Shown in pieces: positions 45,273-58,019 of a stretch of DNA of 64,000 nucleotides. The notes under the pieces are model-generated. The model made no database searches. It saw nothing but the letters and a program-made list of their open reading frames with translations, and was not told where the DNA came from. Position 1 is the stretch's first letter. Each line of letters begins with the position of its first letter. The translations under genes and the position numbers were made by a program. The stretch is taken from assembly GCF_051622035.1 (NCBI RefSeq), contig NC_135356.1, positions 11,952,079 to 12,016,078 of the forward strand. Reading direction: 5' to 3'. This DNA comes from Arctopsyche grandis (taxonomy: Eukaryota > Arthropoda > Insecta > Trichoptera > Hydropsychidae).

Positions 45273-47033
45273 TACTTATTATTGATTATTTTTTAATGTG
45301 CAAATTCGGGCAAACTGTTTTACTTGAATAAAAGTAGAGATCCTAAAGTTTCATATCACATAACTTTGATTCGGACCAAGGATTAGAAGATAAAACTGAA
45401 CGAGCTCAAATCAATACAAGTCACATTTACACTGCGACGAAATTATATCAACCTTCAGACTTTTATCAACGGGGTGCAATTTCCACAAGCTTTCTCAGCC
45501 AAATATTTAGGACTGCATCTTAACTCAACGCTTACATGGAGGCATCATATTCGGGTGTGACCAACCCATGACTTTATCTATGTATTTGAGGAATATAAGA
45601 AAGTCACAAAACAAAATTCTATATTGAACGGTACAGATACATTCACACATACCGGCAGCATTATGAAATACTAATAGCTAAGATACCATTTTCTATACAA
45701 ATTGAGCGCAAATGTATGGAAATTTGCACAAGACAAAAGTTCTACTTCCGGTTGTCGGATTTTGTTCAATTTTTTGTTATAACTTAAAATCACTATCAGT
45801 ATTATACACATTAAATTTCGAGAAAATAAAAATAATTTAAAAAGTAAAAAAAAAATAATGAAATATTGTTTAAAAAAAAATACTACTTCCGGTTTACGAA
45901 TTCTGACCAAAACGTTAGAAACTCTAAGTTAGTACATAAAGATAACAAATATAAATTTTCAGCTTAATACGTCCAGGGGTGTGGACAGGATTCAGGCGAC
46001 AACATTTTTAACCTTTCTAAGAGGAGAAAATCCCACTTCTGGTTTTCATCACATTGATCGAAGAATTATACTTGAATTTTTTCATGAAGATCACACATGT
46101 ATAAAGAGTCGAAAAAAATAGTGGAAGAAGAATCGAACAAGAGTAAACTGCCACTTCCGGTTGAGGGATGTTTACCAAATTTTATTCATAACTTGCTATT
46201 ACGCTTAAACTTCTAGACATGAAATTTCAGTTCAATAAACCAAAAGGTTTCTGAGAAAAACATAAAAAACCTTGATTCTTTAGAGTAAAAGTACTACTTC
46301 CGGTTCAGATAAAAATATTTTAAAATTATAAAATTATAAAGATTATTATTTCTATTACAAGTAAAAAAAATTTAATCTGATTAAGTTAGCGGTTTGGGAG
46401 ATAATTGAATTTAAAAACTTGAAAAAAAGAGGACACCTATAAGGGGAGGTACCATTTCCGGTCAACTTAAAAATTTGAAAAAAATTTTCGTCGTGTCGAT
46501 AAGAATTTCAGTAACCGATACTAAGTTTCGGTTCGATAGGAGTTTTTGAACGGTGTTCAAAAAATCCCCAAAATACACAAACACACAGACCCACACACAT
46601 TTTTTCTAGATCATGAAAACGTGATCAGTAATCGATTTTGAGTTCGAATCAGTCAAAATCTCGAGTTCGAATTTTCGCATGATCACAAAACTTCATCTAT
46701 TGTTACTATGTACGTATGTACATACATAGATAAAGTAAAAATAGAACATATTCGAATCAAACAAAGGGAGATGTACTGACTAATAGGAGAACACTCCAAA
46801 TTAGACCTGCACTGCAAAATATGAATATACCAGGCAATTGTGAAGCCAATATGTGCAAAGATGTCAAAACCAGTGTCTGAGGATCATCACCGATGCATAT
46901 CGCTTTGTCACAAACGAAGAGATCCACAAGGGCCTTCAAATTTAAACCGTATGACAAGTTATCCGAGACGTTTTCAAAACCTGGTCACCCTACCATACAT
47001 GGCCTGAAGAACAGTGATATCACCGGTGATGAT
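45273..47033. repeat. Dispersed repeat with recurring acttccggtt motif
   Basis: 45550-45800 matches 5040-5250 (tatgtatttgaggaatataag). The motif acttccggtt or a close variant appears at 45744, 45885, 46035, 46153, 46296 and 46454, roughly every 120-160 bp. Around 46690-46735 is a hairpin-like ctatgtacgtatgtacatacatag, with a related sequence near 39325. No protein was recognised. Confidence 0.6.
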
Positions 47034-47177
47034 TAGAGCCCGGAATCTGAAGGGGCTGTTTATTGTTCAAATATTGTAAATGCATTGTTAAAGGTTTGCC
47101 GAACCTTTTTTACAAAGGATTTACAACAATTGAACAATAGGCGGCACGTTGCCGGCCCCTTCAGATTCCGACCTCTA
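47034..47177. mobile_element. hAT-type MITE, 144 bp
   Basis: The termini form an inverted repeat of about 23 bp (tagagcccggaatctgaagg against its complement ending gacctcta). They are flanked by gtgatgat at 47026-47033 and 47178-47185. The element is largely self-complementary. Confidence 0.88.
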
Positions 47178-47330
47178 GTGATGATTTATCAGGGATTGAT
47201 AAGTTGGCACCAAATAAAATAAATAATTGCGACGTTTGCGCTACAGTTTGCATATTTTAGAGAATCGTGCTAATGCTATGTTTAGTCAATTTGTAATAAC
47301 TTTCTAACTAAATAAATGCTATGTAATAAC

Positions 47331-47432
47331 TAGTCACCGGAGCCTGAGGGGGCCGTGTATTGTTCAAATGTCGTAAATGCATTATTAAAGGTTTGCCGAA
47401 CAATGGATAGCACTGTGACTATCCTACCTCTA
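47331..47432. mobile_element. hAT-type MITE, 102 bp
   Basis: Flanked by gtaataac at 47323-47330 and 47433-47440. It is the reverse-orientation counterpart of 605-706 and lies only 150 bp from its relative at 47034. Confidence 0.88.
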
Positions 47433-47440
47433 GTAATAAC

Positions 47441-48417
47441 TTTCATTTTGTTCATGAAAAGTTAATATTGCACAATTTGAACTAAACATGCCAAAAAGAT
47501 GTCACTTTGTTTATTTGACAATGGATTGTTTATATATTATATATAGACGCCGTATATTTTTTTAGGTGGCCAGGCCACTATAATATGTATATTTGAATAT
47601 GTTCGTGCAAAACGACGCGAAAAAAATGAAAATTGCGTTTCATCTAAATGCAGTTGGTATGGTCAAAGGGGCACAGTTGAGAAGCGTAGAAGCGGAGCTG
47701 AGCGGGCAGACACAGTTGGGGAGCTTAGTTCTACTTAGACCTTGAAGCCTCGAGGTTGTGTTTTCGCTCGTCCGCTTTCGAGCGGCCGCCGGCCATTTTT
47801 GATGACCGCAAATTCACGGTTTCACACTGATCGTCAACCAGGATTCCAGGTGAAGGTCAGTACACCCATTTCGACACAAACAGAAGCGTTTATCGATAAC
47901 GCGTTCGTCCGAGTCCTATGATTCCTACGACTTGTGTGGATTGCACAAGTTCGCGCGCCAACTTTTGCCGTAACAGTTTTTATGTTTCTTGGTTATTATT
48001 CTTTGGCATTTGTGTTTGTTTGCACGTTGCGAAAGAGCTTTTTTATTTTGTACCGGAATCGTGGCGGGAGGTCTCTCCGATCAAAATGGCCGCCCGTTGC
48101 ACGCGTCACGCTTTTTGGACCGGGCCGCACAGTGCAACTTTGTCAGCCTTGAGGGGGCTACAGAAGCTCCTGATTATTGGAACGGCCTTCGCGTCGGTTC
48201 GTACGTGTGTGGGTGAATTCATCGTCAGATTGAAACTTTTTCAGTCGAACCAAATTCTGTATTGTCGCCAGACGGTGGATACCCCCTCTCCCAGCCCAGC
48301 GTGCGTGTTTTGTTTTGTTTTTTATTACATACCTCTTTTTTTACTATTGTTGTTGCTGACCCGAGAAGATTTATTAGTCATCCGGCTTCCGCTGTTCCGA
48401 TTTCTTCGACAATTATC
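47441..48417. other. Unresolved GC-richer stretch
   Basis: 47640-48300 is richer in GC and CpG than its surroundings (for example tcgagcggccgccggcc near 47785) and could be a promoter or 5' untranslated region. The 172-codon frame at 47918-48436 is Leu/Phe-rich with no recognised domain, and three frames are open over the same stretch, so coding is not supported. Confidence 0.35.
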
Positions 48418-48486
48418 ATGTCGAAGGAAATGTTAGAAGAATTTATCTCTATATATCGAGATTCTCCTCGTCTTTGGCAAATTTTC
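48418..48486 (+). pseudogene. MADF-domain start fragment
   Basis: A frame beginning at ATG (48418) reads MSKEMLEEFISIYRDSPRLW, which fits the start of a MADF domain (EFI..Y...P.LW). The expected continuation (K..Y.NR..R..A) is absent; the sequence changes directly after. It may be an exon of a MADF gene with a later exon not found, or a fragment of a Harbinger accessory gene. Confidence 0.45.
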
Positions 48487-48736
48487 GTCTTAGCTTGGTT
48501 ACATTTAAAATATGAAAACCCACCTTCAAATTTGTTACCTCCAATTGAGTTTCAAATTGTGCTTATAAGATTTTATGTGTACGTAGGTCCAAGACCCGGG
48601 GAGTCTTCTTATGATCGAACTGTTGCGCATTTGTATTGCCCGAGTCTCATACATCATGGTTGACTACTGTCGATGCCTTTGTGTGAAGTTGTAAGTTATT
48701 TGTAGATATACCCATATGTCCAAGATGAAGAGCTTT

Positions 48737-48742
48737 TTTATT
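48737..48742 (-). promoter_or_regulatory. Polyadenylation signal AATAAA
   Basis: On the minus strand AATAAA lies about 73 bp downstream of the TGA of the candidate terminal exon at 48815-48957, a normal distance. Confidence 0.4.
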
Positions 48743-48814
48743 AGTTTCATTTTATCTTTCAGCCAAAAGTAAGCGGGGAAGTTTCTAAACTTTTTGATTT
48801 TTTAAAAAGTATCT

Positions 48815-48957
48815 TCACCCTAGTGTCTTTTCCAGTAGATGTGCTTTCCGTGTCAAATATTTACCCAATGCTTCCTTCGTAATGAAAATAACGACTGGAA
48901 TGAAAACGCAAAAAAGAACGATCATATTGACTCTTAGGTGCCGAGGTAAAAAATAGC
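48815..48957 (-). CDS. Candidate terminal exon, small membrane protein
   Basis: After a good splice acceptor (ttctttatttcag, minus strand) the frame reads GYFLPRHLRVNMIVLFCVFI, continues through a hydrophobic segment (PVVIFITKEAL) and ends at TGA after 47 residues. One membrane span is likely. A polyadenylation signal lies 73 bp downstream. The upstream exon was not found, and I recognise no family. Other possibility: a chance open stretch, since the frame continues into the intron. Confidence 0.4.
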
Positions 48958-49089
48958 CTGAAATAAAGAAAAATATTTGGTTTGATATATACAAAATTTT
49001 ATAAAATATACATATATAAAATATGTATGTTAATATACATATGTACCATAGCCTTAAATAATTTAACAAGTTTTAATTGTTTTTTACAG

Positions 49090-49143
49090 ATTTATACATT
49101 GAAAATGTCATCTCCCAAACTACCAGTTGAATTCGTGATCGTA
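49090..49143 (+). CDS. Candidate short exon
   Basis: Bounded by tttttacag and GTGAGT, the exon reads IYTLKMSSPKLPVEFVIV. A further acceptor (tttttcag) at 49434 opens to CCAAAAGTTTGGTGG, but no joined frame stays open for long. The gene identity is unknown; this may be a decayed gene. Confidence 0.25.
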
Positions 49144-51039
49144 GTGAGTCTTCGAATTGCTCATTTTTCATGCTATGATATCAAACATACATTATTTGCA
49201 TAAATCCGTCACTCAATTTACAGCATAAGAGAGGTACAAAGTGTAAAAATATACATTATAATAAAATGGCATACTATGTATACTGCATATTCATATTCGG
49301 TAGATTTTTTTCATAGAGCTCTTTGAGCATTATATATAGATTTTATTTATATTGTATATGCTAAAAAGATGTATGTAGAAACATCGGTTGACTTTCAGAA
49401 TTAAAGAAAATAAGACGGATCTTTTATTTTTCAGCCAAAAGTTTGGTGGATTCCAAACCTCTCACCGAGACATTGTGCCATCATGTCCGTTCAACGTTCT
49501 CTTCCTGGCAGATGACAACTTACAATTCAAATACAAATATAACTTGGTAGACACCACCCAGATGAATTCCCATGACAGATGACATCCGAGTGCATATATG
49601 TAACGTCATCGATTCAAAAGATGTGCACGTCTATTTTGTACATGTATTGTGCAAGAATATGGAGGTGAGATAAATATAAACACATATTTTTTTAAGCAAA
49701 ATAGCTTATTATAAAATGTAATTTAACATGCCACTTTTTTTTATACATTTATAGATTGATTATTACTCCCCGAGCCGACTTCTAATTTTTTTGATCGAAC
49801 TGCAGTGAGTCACCAAAATACTTAAATTTTTTTATGAATTGTTTTGTTGCAAATCACAATATGTACAGAAATGTATGTATAGTATTGGAAATTGCACATT
49901 ATTTGTATGTGCCTCGATTTACATCGTAAAAGTGTTTTGGGTCTATAAATTCCAAAGAAAGTCGACTTTGGATTGAAAACACAAAAATATTATAGTAAAA
50001 AATGGTGTAGTAATTTTCAAAGATATTCAAACTGTACATAGGAAATATTTACATTATATATATGTACATACATACTCGTATGATGTATCCAATATAAAGT
50101 ATTGCAATCGAGACAACATAGCAACATAGAGGTGGATATTTTTCATCACCATCTAGAATTCCAGCCAAGTGATAACTTTGCTTAAATTCAGAACCTCCGA
50201 TTGGATTCAGCTTGTCTTGTGTGTTCTTTAATTCTACCTGTATGTATATATGTATATTAAAAAGAAAAAAGTCAACTCACAATCGAGAAGTGGGTTTATG
50301 TAAATATGTACTACTAGCATTCAATAAGCATGGAAAATACCTGGAATATTTATACACTCTGTGATAACTCATGGGAGGTGACGAAATGAATCATTTATTT
50401 CAAGCTTATAAATATACTTTTTAATTGAAATTTTCGTTATAAATTTTATCTTTCTGGTAATGATTCTCTGAATAGGACAACAGTTCTTTGAATAGGACAA
50501 CACATTTGAAGGATACGTTTGTATTACTATTATGCTCGTCGGCAATCACCCGGTCTATATTTCCTTTCTTTTTGGCCAGTGACGTTTTTTTAGATCCTGA
50601 GACAATTTATCATTGTCATTGTCGAGAGGATCGTAGTGTTTGGCCAACAGATATAGTGTCTATTATTAAGGCCCATTTCAGGGGCCCCAAACGTGCACTT
50701 ATTTTCATGTACATATGATAAACCGCCGCTGCCAGTTCTTTCTTCTGAAGCGCAAGTTAACCTTATTAAATTTATCAATTGTAATCACTGCTTTCGATTT
50801 TGAACAACATCTCGTATCCGAATCGGTTTTTATGAAATGCATTATGATGAAGGATGTTCTCATTCCCGTTCCCATTTGTCGGAAAAACACAGGCAGCGAA
50901 CACATTTGAAATAATTCAATTGTTTATTTATTTTACCCTAACAACTATAGCTTTGATATCGAATAATGGTCTATTAAACGTTGTAGGCTCAGTTTTCACT
51001 TTGAAATGCTGTTCTGGCGTTTGAAATTTTGAATTTTTA
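49144..51039. other. Intergenic and repeat-derived, no gene resolved
   Basis: 49435-49670 has a possible decaying exon (frames SSWQMTTYNSN and DDIRVHICNVIDSKDVHVYF). 50465-50700 is a dispersed repeat (ctctgaataggacaaca, gaggatcgtagtgtttggcc) also near 3776, 13890 and 60445. No other gene is seen. Confidence 0.4.
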
Positions 51040-51395
51040 AACGCCAGACCAAAATTTTTTTGAAGTAACCCGACATATGGAAGGCCAGGTAGTTTTGTAC
51101 TTTTTTTAACGTATACCTCGGTGCATTATTTTGCATGAAATGGTATGCTGTACCTGCAGTCATAATGTCTGATATTGAGGGCAAAAAATCATTTTGCAGA
51201 GCAATCAGGTACTGATCCTGATATATAGTCCCTTTGACAAAAAAGGGGACCTGGGTCAGCTGAGCTTATGGATGTACAAATCGTAATTTTTGTTATTTTT
51301 ACGATACAATCGTCTTAGAATGCTTCTTTGGCCCTTCTGCGAATAAATTCTTCATCTGAGTCAATAAAGCTAGATGCATTATTTTATATGTATTA
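51040..51395 (-). pseudogene. Tc1-like transposase pseudogene
   Basis: Family member with FMQNNAPRYT and QDQYLIALQN text, again Asn at the catalytic Asp. It is shorter and more diverged than the copy at 8505. A deletion near 51345-51355 removes the part upstream of the tctgagtcaataaag tail. Confidence 0.75.
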
Positions 51396-51849
51396 CTTTT
51401 TTGGGTTTCAATACAACGACGATTTTATTGTATGTATGTAGGTTAAGGATTGCGGTAATTCTCTTTTTTTGTGGTGGTTCAATGTTATTCTTCTGTGTAA
51501 TAGATATTGTATTTTACATTATGGGGATAGGGTGATTGAGACGAAGGTGTTGGTTATGCACAAAAATTTATTTACATACATATGTAAATAGGGTATTTTT
51601 CCCTGTGTGTATGTACCTACGTATGTTTTGAATTCTCGCTGTTTTCATCCTTGTATGGCAAGAAAATCCACTATTGTTTCTTCTCATCGGCCGTCTTCTT
51701 ACAATAATTTAAATCAACTGACAGGCGCGATTTTTAAAACATACATCTGAGTCAATAGAGAAAGTTAAAGAAGTTTCCAAACTATTTTTACAACACCTAT
51801 GGGCTATGTATATGTATAACATGAAAACAACTCTTGCAATATTTTCCGT

Positions 51850-52265
51850 AAGTATGATTCCTGGGTTCAGAATCCATTATTCGGGACAGCTAAACCAGTA
51901 GGCTTAAGCGCCTTAAAAATCTAATTAATTTAATTAGTGACTGATTTGAAACAAAAATACAAAGATCAGCCTTTAAATGATTTCTGGGTGAGTTGAGTTT
52001 GTCAGAAGAGTACCCCAATTTTTTAAAACAAGCCATTATTGTTTTACTTCCGTTTTCTACAACCTATGTATTTATGCGAAGCGCGATTTTCTTATTATGC
52101 TGCAACGAAGTCAAAGTGCAGGGACAGGCTCGACAGCATACCAGATATTATGTAGAATACAACCTACCAATATTGTGTCTGATATCAAGAAGATATGCAA
52201 TTCAAGGACTTACATATATCATCAAAGTCATTAAGTGCTTTATTTATTCATATTTTTATGTTTAG
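51850..52265 (+). pseudogene. hAT transposase C-terminal remnant (copy 2)
   Basis: Same remnant as at 1-420. Here the substitution acaacctatg opens a longer frame (LSEEYPNFLKQAIIVLLPFS), but it still breaks before the end. Confidence 0.65.
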
Positions 52266-52429
52266 AGGTATTTTTCTAATAGTTTTGATATATCTTCGAC
52301 ATATTAAAAATACTAATATCTATTTTTAATTTATCATAGGGCTCTACATTATCGTTCCAGGGCCTGGGATTCTTCTATATATCTACCTAGATATTTACAT
52401 ATGTTCATACATAATCGAAATATGATGAC

Positions 52430-52531
52430 TACAGGTAGGATAGTCACAGTGCTATTCATTGTTCGGCAAACCTTAAACAATGCATTTACAACCTTTGAAC
52501 AATACACGGCCCCCTCAGGCTCCGGTGACTA
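52430..52531. mobile_element. 102-bp hAT-type MITE (copy 2)
   Basis: Identical in position and ends to 605-706, with its atgatgac duplication. Copied along with block A. Confidence 0.8.
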
Positions 52532-54265
52532 ATGATGACTGTTACGTTCGTCCCTGGTCTAGCCTACTCGTGGTATTTTGCGACAGTGTCTTTTTTCAGT
52601 CATGGCGGCAGTTTCTTGTGTTTGATTATACGTCACACTTCCCAAAATATGTTTATACCATTTTTTAGATCCTGAGACAATATATATTGTCGCCAGAATC
52701 CTGGTGCTTAGCCAACCAAAATACTGTCGATTATTATCGGATCTAGATCCTGAGACAATCTGTCATTGTCATGGCGGTAGATATTAGGGTTTCTGAAAAT
52801 CCGGGTTTTCAAAACCCGACGTATCCGGGTCCACAATTTTGAAAACCCGGTGGATTCGGGTCCCAAATTAAAATCAAAAATTTCCAAATTTTGAATTCTT
52901 GTTTCATTATACGATTCTGGAAAAAAATTATAGAAGGAGGTAAAAAACATATAATAAAGAAATACAAATATATTACAGTATATCAGTATATAAAAATAAT
53001 ATATGGGTGAAATTCTAAATTTAGCGAAATTTCAGTACGCCGTATTGTTTACGTCTGCATTCCACTATTCGTAGATTTCTCTGAAGCTAATGCTGGGGAG
53101 GGAGATTATTATCTTTTCTGAGAGATTATTATCTTTTATTACCCTTTCGTGAAAATTGTAGTCACATTTCGAAGATAATTTTTATTAGTTAAGTCTCTTT
53201 TTAAGATTCTCCATGTTAGAAAACCGGTGTTTCTAGCTGTCCTTCGCCAACAAGGAATTATCCTATGTGTTCTTTGGCAATTTCTCGGTTGACGTCTCCT
53301 CTCTTTTCGTTCGTTTACTATATTCTAAATGATAATTGGTGATTAATTTTAATAAACGTTTATATTTTTCCACATTGCCTGACGAGGGTATACACATTTG
53401 AAGTACCGCCATCCCAAAGATCTGCTTCTACAGCGTGGGCAGAGTTCTGCTGTTAAATTTATGGCGAATGCAAAGAGCTTCAATAACTTTTTTAATATAA
53501 TTTCTGAGCGTTTCGCTAGTGCATCCGGAGCCGGGTTTTAAGTCATTACCCGGCCGGGTCGAGCCGAGTCCAGAAATCCTAGCAGTTATCTCTCAGGTCT
53601 GTCAGCGCCCAATAACTGGAGATTCGCAAATCATTTTTGTGTTTGGTAATATTTCACATTTTCCAAAATACTAAAACTTGTATCAACGATTTATTTTTAA
53701 CAAGTTATATTCGTTGATAGAGTCGTCGATATTTGAAATTGATGTTTTTGTGCCACGAATTGCATTCAGGAGTCGGATTTCTTTCATTGCCGAATAGGTG
53801 AATGATTTCGTGCATTGACTCTTCTGAGAGATTATTATCTTTTATTACCCTATTGTGTAAATTTTTGTCACATTTCGAGGATAATTTTTATTAGTTAAGT
53901 CTCTTTTTAAGGTTCTCCATGTTAGAAAACCGGTGTTTCTAGCTGTCCTTCGCCAACGAGGAATTCTCCTATGTGTTCTTTAGCAATTTCTCGGTTGACG
54001 TCTCCTCTCTTTTCGTTCGTTTTTTATATTCTAATTGATAATTTGGTGATTATTTTTGATAATCGTATATATTTTTCCACATTGCCTGACGATGGTATAC
54101 ACATTTGAAGTACCGCCATCCCAAAGGTGCTATGTTTTCATTTCTTTCTTAGTCTGAGGCTCTTAGGCAGAGTTCTGCTGTTAAATTTGTGGCGAATGTA
54201 TGGAAAGACATGCCATCTTTCTCATTTTATTGTCATAAGACATCCTTCTTATGATATTGTAGAAT

Positions 54266-55619
54266 TTATTGAGGACACGTGATGTAATTTCAATACACAC
54301 ACCTTTTTGTCCTTTTGTAATTTTGATGAACGCTGTTCTAGTTACATATGTGCAGACGTTTTCGATTGCTTCCAATCCCGGAAGGTTACTTCAGCACCGG
54401 GATTGCGGTGCTGGGAATTTCCGATCCCGGGATCCCGGTGCTAGCACCGGGATTTGAAATGTATAAGAAAAAAAAGTTCAATTGCATGTTTTCATATCTC
54501 ATAAACGTTCAATTGCGATTTGCAAACTCTCCCGATGTTTCACGCAAAATATACACCCATGTTGGCGTACTAATTTTGGGATTTTGGCTACATTATTTAA
54601 ATTTTCGGTTCGCATCCATAAATTTCTAAGATTAAATAAAACACATCCGAAAATTTTATAAAGTAAAAAACATCGCTTCATTGATTCGTTTTTTACATAT
54701 AGTAATCTATGTATTTGAGGAATATAAGAAGGATAAAAAACAAAATTCGATAATCGAACATACATATGTATGTATGTACTTACACGTTCACACATACCGG
54801 CAATGAGCATTTTCAATACAAATTGAACACAAATGTAGGACAACTTACACAAGACAAAAGTTCTACTTCCGGCTTACGAATTCCGACCAAAAAAGAATAC
54901 AAATATAAATTTTCATCTAAATATGTTCAGGGCGTTGAAATAATCGTTTTCACAACATTTTTGTCTTTTCGGTTACGAATTTTGTGATTCATAACCGGAA
55001 TGATTTTTGATTTGATTTTTGATTTGATTTTTGATGAAAAAAAATCACGAAGTGATTATTTTCACTCAACCATGTGTCTCAAAGTTAATTTTTTTCTTCA
55101 TGGCTCTATAGTATTCTGATTTCTAACTGGCATCTTCAGACGATCTCTTCTGATATAAATATTGCATCTATTAAATTATAATAGAATCGTAATTCCGATC
55201 AACGGAATTGATAATTTATTAATAATTAAAATATTTAATTTTTTTGAATTAAAAATTCATCCGATCGCAATCATAATCATAATCTGTTAAGATGTATGCG
55301 GGATGCTTTGGATGTTTGAGACCGAAAGCAGATTGAGTCTTAAATAAAAACTAAGGAATGATTGGTTGTTTTATGATATCCTCAGACAGCAACCTCCTGA
55401 CGCCAATCCTCAGGAATTTTCTCCTGCGGTTCCCAAGTGTTCTATCTCTGGATACTGTTTACTTTATCTACACACAGTATGTAGTAACAACAATATTCTG
55501 AAACAACTGGTTTCATGACTTTTTCGTTGAAATTTCGAAAACTCCGATTTTCCGCACGAAGTCCACTCCTAGCAGGACTTCGTCATGGATATCGGCCACG
55601 GCGAAATTTCACTTGATTA
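54266..55619. repeat. Block A continuation, copy 2
   Basis: This stretch matches 4624-5400 and then 5640-6170 of copy 1. About 220 bp present in copy 1 (including the second cccgggatt palindrome) is absent here near 55060. No host gene was recognised. Confidence 0.7.
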
Positions 55620-55909
55620 TGATTATGATTTGCTCATGCACTTGATCTTGACCTCTGCACCGGTGTCGAAAAATCTCTGCACCGGTGTCGACAACCATTT
55701 GACACGGTATGTCACCAATCGTTGCCCGCCAATGTAAGCTCGCTGGGTGGTCCTCTCTCGCCTTTGAATGCCGCCAAATGCAATGCATGGCACATGGCAT
55801 TCTGTCCATGGCACGAAGTAGCTCAGCTGTCGTCAGATCTCTTCGGTCGCCGACTATTTCTATTTCTTCGTTGCTCTGCTCATCTCCGATTCCACTTGAC
55901 TGACACCAA
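55620..55909 (-). pseudogene. Gypsy gag start/protease remnant
   Basis: Fourth copy. A deletion removes the KVSFLPTHRK segment and leaves a short direct duplication of ctgcaccggtgtcga (55654-55692) around the DTGA protease core. The primer-binding region abuts the LTR at 55910. Confidence 0.7.
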
Positions 55910-56225
55910 TGTTGCGTGGACGTGAGGTGGGGGCTTCCAGAATCGGAGAGAAAGACGCAGGAAGTTGTAGTAGCGGTTTATTGGTCTGCTCTCGTTGGCG
56001 CTCCAGGTCGGAATGCTTTCCAGACCGAGAGCGCCCCATATTTATACCCGTTGGGCACAATACACATACATGTAAACTATTGGTCGATGAGTGGGGCGAT
56101 CCCATTGGCCGTTACATACGGCTTATTCATTAGGCGAGGACATTTTGGCGCGAGCGAGAGATCAGGTGATCAGCGCTCGTAAGCCATTGGTCCACGAGCA
56201 CCACCCACCTAATCTCTACGTTACA
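55910..56225 (-). mobile_element. Gypsy-type LTR (316 bp)
   Basis: Fourth LTR copy, nearly identical to 23201-23516, with TATA and AATAAA as in the others. Confidence 0.85.
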
Positions 56226-58019
56226 TTATCAATAATAATTTCAGGTTCGTTGTCAAAATCATATAAAGAGTTATTACTTGGGAATTGATTATTATCGATT
56301 CATTCATTTTCAGAATCAGTAGAGCTGCGGAATTATTAATAATTAAAAATATATTTAATTTTTTTGAAAAAAAAAAAAACTCATGCGATCGCAATCATAA
56401 TCACAATCTGTTAAGATCTATGCGGGATGCTTTGGATAATGTAATACATACAAGACGGTTTTTTTTTTTAAACCAGTGTGATCAGATCAATTTACAAACC
56501 TCATTTACGTTTCACTTACGATTCCAATTCTGGAAAAAATTTGCCTCTTATCAGATCGTTTTCATACTTTGACACATTACTCATTTTGGTCATCAATTTA
56601 AGTAAATGGATCCTCCGCCATTACGATAGAGATAAAATATCGTTTAAGACGCGTTTGAAGTTTGCAAATTTGAAATCTTGGTGACGTCTATGTAGTCTTT
56701 AGTTTTATACATAGATGGCGGTAGTAAGATAAAATTATTGGTATTTTTATTCAAAATAATAATTTTGATTATATGTATATTCAAATTTTTTATTATAATG
56801 TGGGTTTCGAGGGAACCAGGTTGTTCCTCCTCCACCAGTCATGACTGAATGACTGGAAGTCCTCCTATTTTTTGAGCTTCTGGTTTTACTTCGCCGTCGG
56901 TCCCGATTACCGTGGCGTTGTTCTTTATCGAATATGACATTGGCGCCCGCTTCTGTGAGTCAGGACCGAATGACTGAGTGACAGCTCCAATGTCTCTTTG
57001 GGGTCGCCTCATCACTCCCCACCTTTCGTCTTGGTGACACATGATCGCGGCTTTAAGTTGCCCGTGGAACCTCTACCATCCCATTTGCTCCAGTCAACCT
57101 ATTTAAATTTTTAAATAGTGTTCTCCAATTGTCGTCCTTGGTCGGCTAGTTTTGACGGCTAACAGTTAATTTTGCTAGTGCATAACGGTAAAAATATAAT
57201 GGTAAAAATAACACTTTTTTCTACATGTTTCGCCCGATGTTTGCGGGATGCTTTGGATAATTTTGTACATACATGACGGTTTTGCGCTCTTTTTTGTTTT
57301 TTAAAACCAGTCTGATCAGATCCTTTTTTTGATTATACATATGTATAATCAAATTTTTTAATATAATGTGGGTTTTGTGGGAACGACCGACATTATATGC
57401 GCAAGCGTTGGCCATGAGGCGCGTATTTTTGACCAATAAATCATATACATATCCATGAGTATTTTTGAATTTTTTCGCGTTCGATTCATTAGGATATCCT
57501 TGTGGAATACAATAAATTTCAGATATATACTATTACTAGTAAGCAAATAGTTGAAAAACAACAATTTTGGGGTTGAGGAAAATTTTTTCGAATCAATAAG
57601 GATTTACATATATTTAATATACATATAATATAAAATAATAATATTTAATATATAATATACAAGAAATAATTAAAATAAAGTACTTACCGTTGCCTGACGA
57701 TGGTATACACATTTGAAGTACCGCCATCCCAAAGGTCTGCTTCTACAGCGTGGGCAGAGTTCTGCTGTTAAATTTATGGCGAATGCAAAGAGCTTCAATA
57801 ACTTTTTTAATATAATTTCTAAATGTCGGTGTGACTGCAATATTAAAGCATGTGCTACGCGAATGTACTTCTGACAAATTGTTTACCGTAAGTTTGTTTT
57901 GTGACAATCTGCCCAGTACGCGGCTTTTTTTCCATTGACAGATTTTGCAATACTTTTATTATCTATCTACCGCCACCCACATAATCTCAACGTTAAAGTA
58001 CTCTTTATTTTAAATTTAA
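56226..58019. repeat. Repeat flank of the Gypsy LTR (copy 4)
   Basis: This stretch parallels 6901-8500 and 12592-14755, with the 67-codon frame at 56839-57042 (identical to the 7496 copy by eye) and the exon-like module with splice donor at 57690-57910. Confidence 0.65.

Larger units (their letters stand above)
51409..54265. repeat. Block A, copy 2
   Basis: 51826-54265 matches 1-2440 (offset 51825) and 51409-53771 matches 61638-64000 (offset 10229). Copies 2 and 3 share substitutions that copy 1 lacks (for example at 52078 region tatgtattt, and cgaagataat near 53171). They are therefore closer to each other. It contains the same hAT tail and MITE. Confidence 0.9.

Noticed and set aside
47918-48436. 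172-codon hydrophobic frame
   Set aside because: Three overlapping plus frames are open in the same GC-richer stretch, with no domain, splice or homology support.
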